Origin: Acridotheres tristis
Taxonomy: Eukaryota; Chordata; Aves; Passeriformes; Sturnidae
NCBI GenBank assembly: GCA_037013685.1
Contig: CM072892.1
Span: 14,513,501-14,577,500 of the forward strand
Reading direction: 5' to 3'
DNA: 64,000 nucleotides
Position 1 is the first letter of the stretch. Every line of letters starts with the position of its first letter. The position numbers and the translations under genes are program-made. Shown here in pieces: positions 57,671 to 64,000 of the stretch. A model generated the notes under the pieces. It was not told the origin of the DNA. It searched no databases and saw nothing but the letters and a program-made list of their open reading frames with translations.

Positions 57671-60600
57671 ACAATTTTAGGAAATCCCAGCCCTGGCTCC
57701 CATGAGTTACATGTGGTCCTGGTGAAAGTCAGTGGAGAATATTGCCTGTTGAAGAATGTGCACTCCCTGTACAAATAGGTACTGTGCACAAACAGGAAGA
57801 TAAGTGAGCAATTGTATGAGTATGTGAATGAAACAAGCTGATGCACTACAGAGAGAACGATAAAACGAATCTCTGTGTAAAACCAGCCATCTAATGGAAA
57901 AAGCAAGAACAGATGGTGAAATAACTCCTAAACAAGCTGTTGCTTTAGACTCTGGCCATCCACAAACAAGTTGTGAGAATTTCTGATCCATGGTCCAGTG
58001 ATTAAAGAGATGAAATTCAAAGGAAAAAGTGGGGGAACAAAAGAGGAGGGAAAAGAATGCATAAAACCCCAGCCCAGTTTAAGTTTCATAGTGAAATATC
58101 AAAGCAGTATTGAAACATAGGAATACCAAATGCCAATACTTTATTTTTATGTTTTGCATTTACTGAATCAGTTTCAATTGTATGAAGCTCTCTGCCCTTA
58201 AGCCCTATGATATAAATTTTATTGGATTTAAAGGAAACAGATTGGGAATCTGGGACAGAAATATATATATATTTTGCCAGTGCAGATTTTATGGTTTTGC
58301 CAGGGGAAGCTTCAAAACCATTTGATGTGCTGCTTATTTAGTACTACTAACATATTCAGGAATTGAGGATGGGAAGAAAGAGAGAGGTAGGGGAAGGCAG
58401 AGAGATCTGTGCAAAGAACAAGTAATACTCTTCCCCTGAAACCAATAAAGTGATCAGAGGCTGCAAGTGTGCCTGGGGACATGAGTGAGAGGCTGAGGGA
58501 GGTGGAGGTTGTGGAGAGAGGGAGTTCTAGCTGCCTGCAAGCCCAAGTAATGTTTCTATCTACTTTTTTCTGTGTCAGCCTGAGTGCTAATGCTCTAACT
58601 TCATCACTGGACAGTCAGCTGAGGTGAAGATGGGCATTAACACCCAGTTGCCAAAAGCCTGCTGGTAGAAGGGCAGCCAGATGCCCCTCAGTGGGTGCTG
58701 CCCCCGAGGTTTTATCCTTCATGCTCAGGAGTTACTGTCTAGCACCTTTCCTGCAACCAGCACCTTCCCAAGCCCTGGGGACACAGTGGCAGCTAAGGGT
58801 TTGTTTGCCAAGGTCTGTTGTTTATTCCTGCCTCACAGCTGGTTATCAAGAGGGAGGAGAAGTGGTACAATGCTGCACCTCTGGCTCAAGCTTTGCTCTC
58901 TGCTGGATGTTGCAGGAGACCCTTGCACTTTGCAGAGGTTTTGTATGGAAATTGGCCTTCGAACCACTCTGGAGCAAGTCCAGGAGAACTTCTGGGCACT
59001 AAAATGAGGCTAGTCCCTCTCTTTGCCTCCTAAATATTTCCCAGCTCTCTGAAAAAGAGGAGCCTGAGGCACCTCTCCAATTTTCAGGAAAAAATGGGAG
59101 TGTTAAATTGAAGTCTGCTACCATTTGTGACATTGACAGTGATCTAGTCCTCTATTAACAGTCTTTATCACCGTGGTGGGGAGTGTGTGGGTGTGATACA
59201 TTCACATTTTCCAAAGACTGTCACCTCCACTTCTACTTCCCACCAAGGCCTTCCAGCTGGGATGATGGCTGTACCACTGGAGGACTTAGGCTGCAGCTTC
59301 CTCAGCTTAAAAAAAAGAGTAAAATCCTATTTCCTCCAGAAATCTGCTTTACTGAGAGGACGAACAGGTCATTGGTCATAATTCCTCATTCTGCCTACTT
59401 CAGCTATGTGGTCCATGAGTTGTCTGCCAGCAGAGCCAGCTGATGGTGCTGACCCAAATGCCTGAGCCCCCCACAGCAGCAGCCATCATTTGGGGTGTCA
59501 AGAAGGACAGGGATCTAGTCCCTGCTTTACTCTTTCAACTCTTGCATGTGAGAATGTAGAGGAGAGCAAACTTCTTCCTGGAGAATGTAAAAAAACGTGG
59601 AAGGATGTGTAGAAGGTAGGGGAAGCGTTTGGACTGTATTGGTGTTTCCTGGCCATGGGAAAGCTGAGGAGTTCACAAGCTCCTGGATTTCCATAGGTGG
59701 GGTAGGTATGGGCAAGAAGATGAAGTCTGTAGTCATGGTTGTGTCAGCTGTTGATCTTGGACACAGAGGAATTCAGATGTCTCCCTCACCACTGTCAAAA
59801 TAAGGGGCCACAATGGACCACCCTACCGTAGGGTAGGAGAAATGGAGTTGTTCCTGAAGGGTAGGAAACTACAAGAGGTAGATGAAACTGAATGCAAAAT
59901 GAGTATCAAACTGCCTTCTTGAAACATGTAGGGCTGGATATTTCGTTCTCATGGTCAGTGACAAGTCTTCTTCAACCAGAAGTAGCTCTGTGTTTCCTGA
60001 GTATCCCTAGAGCTGCTCCAGTCACAGGAGGGAAGTGGGGAGGTAGAAGAGCCATTGGAAAATTGAGATTATGGAGCTGTATTTGTGCAGTTACTCAAAA
60101 TTATTCCAAAAGCTGTGCCCAAAGAGGTATGACCAGGCAGTTAAATTCTCTGACATCAGTGGGCAGTCACACAGCTCTGAAATGTAACGTTAATATCTGA
60201 GGTGCATTTAATTCACCAAAATGACTATTTATGTAAACATATATACTACAGAGCAATCTGATTTATTTGGGCATTGGTCATGGCAAGTATTTACTAATGT
60301 CTGTTTATGTTGCCATCACTAGGTACTGTTTTAAGTCACTCTGCCCTCAGAGTTTACACTCACTCTTACACCAATGTGTCATCATTTACTTCTCACTAAA
60401 TTTTATGTATGTAATGTCTTTAATAAGAGATAGTCTCAGAAAATAATTTCTAGAATAATATTTTTCTGAGTTCACTTCAGCTGTGTTTGTCTTCTGTGAC
60501 TATTGTAGAGAGGAACTTTGCTGACAGTGATGTTTTTAGCAGACAATAGAAAATATCAACAGAAAGCAAACTAGAACTATGTACAAGGGTTCATTGACAC

Positions 60601-62479
60601 CTATCCCGTGGTAATCCAAACAGAGGCAGTAAAAGTAATGTGTTTGAGAAATTTATTTTTGGATATTTTTAATAACTTACTAGAAATATTTTTGACCTGT
60701 TTTTTCAAGAAAGAAAAATTAGATTTTTAAAAATTCTTTGTCCTTCTGAGGAAGCCTGTATTAGCTAAGAAATGGTTCTCTGGGCTTCTTTCTGGGCTTT
60801 CTTTCCTCATTCAACAACGAAACTACATGAAGTGTTTAAAAATCTGAAGGAATCATTATGAGATTCTGTTTAGAACCTGAAAATCCGGTGACCAAGAGTT
60901 CCAATAATGCATCTCAATAAACATACTAAATTAAAAAATTAAAGTTTTTAGTTATCCAAATTGAGAACTAAATGTATTTTTTTGAATGATCTGGAACAAA
61001 AATAAAAGGGTAACTTCTGCTGTTAGTAATGGTATTTCTCAAAATCACACTGAACATACCCCACAGGTATCATGATAATGTGAAGTCAGAATAATATATT
61101 AATGTTTTCCAGTAGTAAAATGTTTTACTTTCTTCAATTTCATTCACTGGTCTATAATATCTAGGCTCTGAAAAGAAAGATATTCCTATCCAGTGTGGAA
61201 AATGTCATCCTGTGGTATAGGAGGGCTAACCATAATGCTAGTAATACTGGACAGAAAAAACAACCATCCATGTGGCTGCTGAAAGAAAACAACTGTAGCA
61301 TTAAAAAAAATCTATACTATTGAATTACAATGTGTACTAAAACTTACACTCTGAAATAGACTTTCTTGTGCATAATCCCGATTAATAAAATGGTTGAAGG
61401 GTTTGGATATATTCTAACTGATGGCTCTGACAAGTTAAGGCTAAATATACATTGCAGCAACCACTGTTGCATATACGTTTCATGCACAAATGGAGAAAAT
61501 AACATGTTGACTGTAATTTCGTGAGACCAGAGGGATCAGTCTCAGATTCATATCTTAAGATAAAATGGTGCAATTACCATTGCAGTCCATCTTTCTGGAG
61601 TGTCTTCAATCAGAGAAAAGTCAACCATAATTGTGGATTTCAGTGGAATATAGATGTAGCAAAAACGTTTCAGACCACTGTGATTACATCATCTGCATCC
61701 TGACGATCCCGTGCCATTCACTCCCAAGCCCAGCACAGCCCCAGCTTGCTCGATGTGCTGTGAAGACCAGTGATACTGTACAGATGAAGAGAAAACAAAC
61801 AAAACCCACTCAGGGCTTAGAGGGATTAGTGTGCCAGCGTATGCAGATTTTCCAGCATTCCCAGGGAATGCCTCTGAGGCTCAGGGGCCTTGGCTGTGGT
61901 CCCAGCCAGGCAGCTTTGCCCATGGTGGGTGGTGGAGGAACCTGGACTGATGCAATTGCCCATCAGTGGGTCCCTCTAATGAGACCATCAGGCCAGAGGA
62001 GCCTGTCTCTTCCCATGGTCAGTGACCTCTCTTTGTGACTTTTTATCCTTGGGGAGCAAAGCAAATGAAGACAGACCTCATAAATGAATCCCTGTGTTAG
62101 TAGGGCAGGGCTAAGGCACTCTTTCCCTCGTTCCCATTCCTGCAGTATGGATGAACCTCACTGGGATGCTCCTGTCCTGGCACCTCCTGCCAGAAACTCC
62201 TGCCTGCTTCGAGGCACAGACAGTTGGACCTGCTGTCTTCAGGACTGCCAAGCTCATGATGGATGGGAGGGAAATGAAAGGCAAGCAGATGGTGGGGAGC
62301 AAAGGAGAGGACAAGAAGGATCCCCTAACACATTACCACCCCAAATTCTTGGTTCATTTTCCATCCCTCAAGGTGCTGTCTATACATTATGTATCCTGCC
62401 TCTCAGCCATAATAGACCAATGTGACATGCCACATGTGGTGCCATGGACACCTTTTATTTAATCCACCTCGGAAAAAAA
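57671..62479. other. Intergenic sequence, no gene recognised
   Basis: Contains a short AT run at 58261-58274 and an 8-base inverted repeat at 59822-59837 (CCTACCGTAGGGTAGG region). 60200-61600 is AT-rich unique sequence, 61700-62460 is G+C-richer. No coding signal is convincing. Confidence 0.5.
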
Positions 62480-63240
62480 TGCAGTGCCACAGCCATCTCA
62501 CAGACTTACACAAGTTGTAATAATCACAATTTTAATTTTTCCCACAACTTTGAGGCTTAATAGCTTTAAAATCTTACAAGTTGTAAAAACAATTAAAGCA
62601 ATAATTTTAAAAATAAGCAGAATGGGACCTTCAAAAGAATGTGAACCTTTAACACTTCACGGTTAAATAAGGGCCTTGTAACACAGTCACTTGAAGGCCA
62701 GCCCTGAGAAAACGCAGAAGCATCCTGTGAATTTGTTGATGCTAGTTCAGACAGACTGTTTATTTTCATGATTTCATGGAGGAATTTTAATTTAATGAGT
62801 GTTTTATACACTAATGTAAAGCATAGTTTCAACCCTATAATTATAGTGTCAAAATATTTCTGCTTAAACAGCAGCAGCTGACTACAGAAATGTGATTTAC
62901 ATCTGAATTGTATCAGGGGGACACTGCTAAAAATAATCAGCATGTGCCTTTTAATTGAATAAAAAAATTAACAAAGAATATCAATGTATTTCTCAGCCTA
63001 AGTCTTTCTGCCTTTCATATAAACGCTTTTCTTATTTGCTTATTGCCTTTTCAGGGCTAGGATTTCCAGAAAAATTGTAGGCACAGAATGGCCGCGTGTC
63101 ATTTTGCCCACCCATTCCTCCCTACTGCACACACAGCGATGGGAAATTGCATGAGCAAATTGTCAGTTCCTGTCATTGAGAGCCTACATTTTTTGAAAAT
63201 CTCACCATTAATCTTTCAGCTCAGTTTTAAAATAACCAAC
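62480..63240. promoter_or_regulatory. Second candidate conserved non-coding block (weak)
   Basis: Repeat-free AT-rich sequence with homeodomain-type TTAAT/ATTAA and AACAAAG-type (Sox/TCF) motifs around 62500-63000. A CpG-bearing segment follows near 63087-63130 (ATGGCCGCGTGTCATTTTGC). The texture resembles the 36-37 kb block but the evidence is weaker. Confidence 0.25.
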
Positions 63241-64000
63241 TGCCATCATGAAACAGGTTTCTCATGCTGCTTAAGGCTGTCAGCAGGTTTTGACCAGTTC
63301 AAGCCACATTTTGCTCTTGGAATGGGGTTAGAAACCTCTTTGTAGTTGCTGCTGCTGGAGAATTCATCTTTTGAGGTAATGCTTAGGGCAGCTTCAGATG
63401 GGAGAAATCTTGACTGTGTGTTCCCAATCTGTTTGCACCACTGCTCCACCAGAGATGGGAACAGAGCCCTGAGCAGTGCCCTGGTCTTTGTTTTGCCCTT
63501 ATCCCTTGTAAAGCAGGATTATTCTGTTTGTCTTACAGTACCTTCTAGAGGCCCTGGGTGAAATGGCATGCTGCTGTGCTGGGTGTTTCCTTCACTTCCC
63601 AGGGATGGATAGACTCTTTCCCAGAGAAGCTACAACCTACAGACCAAGGTACACACAGGAAGGACCTTTATCCTTATTGTGGGAAAAAGGGACTGATGTT
63701 GAGTCTACATCTACATCTACTGTGGATGGAAGGGCATGGGATCCTTCAGAGCATATTGCTCTGCCATGTGCTGGCTCCCTGCTGGGAATGCCAACAAACC
63801 ATTTCCAAAATGTTCTGTGCTCATACACCCATTGTAAGAAAGGGAGAAGCAGTAAGAGAGGGCACCATGGGCTGTGTCTGCAGTCAGGTCAGCAAATGCA
63901 AACCTGGGAGCACATCATAGTAGACCTGCCCTCCAGTCTAGAAAACTTCCAGAAGTATGTGACTTACAAATTCAACTATGATGAATCAACAGATATTTTC
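63241..64000. other. Intergenic sequence to the window end, nothing recognised
   Basis: Overlapping short frames on both strands (63246-63920) show no known motif. The window ends inside unannotated DNA. Confidence 0.5.

Noticed and set aside
61631..62462. Series of open frames of 100-135 codons
   Set aside because: Several frames are open together in a G+C-richer patch; no recognisable domain.

Overview
The window is vertebrate nuclear DNA, almost certainly avian. It has long AT-rich introns, several CR1 LINE fragments in both orientations (the main repeat of bird and reptile genomes), and coding exons that read as a close orthologue of human DICER1. No bacterial-type genes, tRNA, rRNA or CRISPR array were seen. 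Exon positions come from reading the sequence against the known DICER1 protein and checking splice sites and codon phase by eye; no alignment was run.

Region 1-27.2 kb: the 3' two thirds of DICER1 on the + strand. The window opens inside an intron. Sixteen coding exons (counterparts of human exons 12-27) run from 1210 to the stop codon at 22551-22553 and encode about 1286 residues: DUF283, platform, PAZ, connector, RNase IIIa, RNase IIIb and the dsRNA-binding domain. All eight metal-binding carboxylates of the two RNase III sites are present. Phase is kept across all 15 internal introns. Fourteen use GT-AG; the intron at 10354-10632 can only be spliced in frame with a GC donor. A 3' UTR of about 4.65 kb follows, with poly(A) signals at 22567, 22599, 27021 and 27180 and several miR-103/107-type seed matches. 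The intron at 3125-6650 holds an antisense, internally deleted endogenous retrovirus: protease relic, end of env, and a probable LTR.

Region 27.2-64 kb: about 37 kb with no convincing gene. It holds a 2-kb CR1 with reverse-transcriptase coding relics (minus strand, 28.2-30.3 kb), younger CR1 3' ends (31.2, 32.4, 38.7-39.4 and 51.85-52.1 kb), older CR1 tails (43.8 and 57.4-57.7 kb), a possible mariner relic (39.8 kb), short tandem repeats, and unique sequence. Part of the unique sequence, above all 35.85-37.3 kb, looks like developmental enhancer DNA: homeodomain, GATA and Sox-type motifs together with CpGs that are rare elsewhere in the window. In human the neighbour on the 3' side of DICER1 is GSC (goosecoid), so this gap may carry GSC or DICER1 regulatory elements. 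That link is inference.

No wholly new system was found. The best leads are the GC-AG DICER1 intron, the enhancer-like block at 36-37 kb, the paired T-box half-sites at 40.5 kb, and the poly(A)/miRNA-site arrangement at the end of the DICER1 3' UTR.
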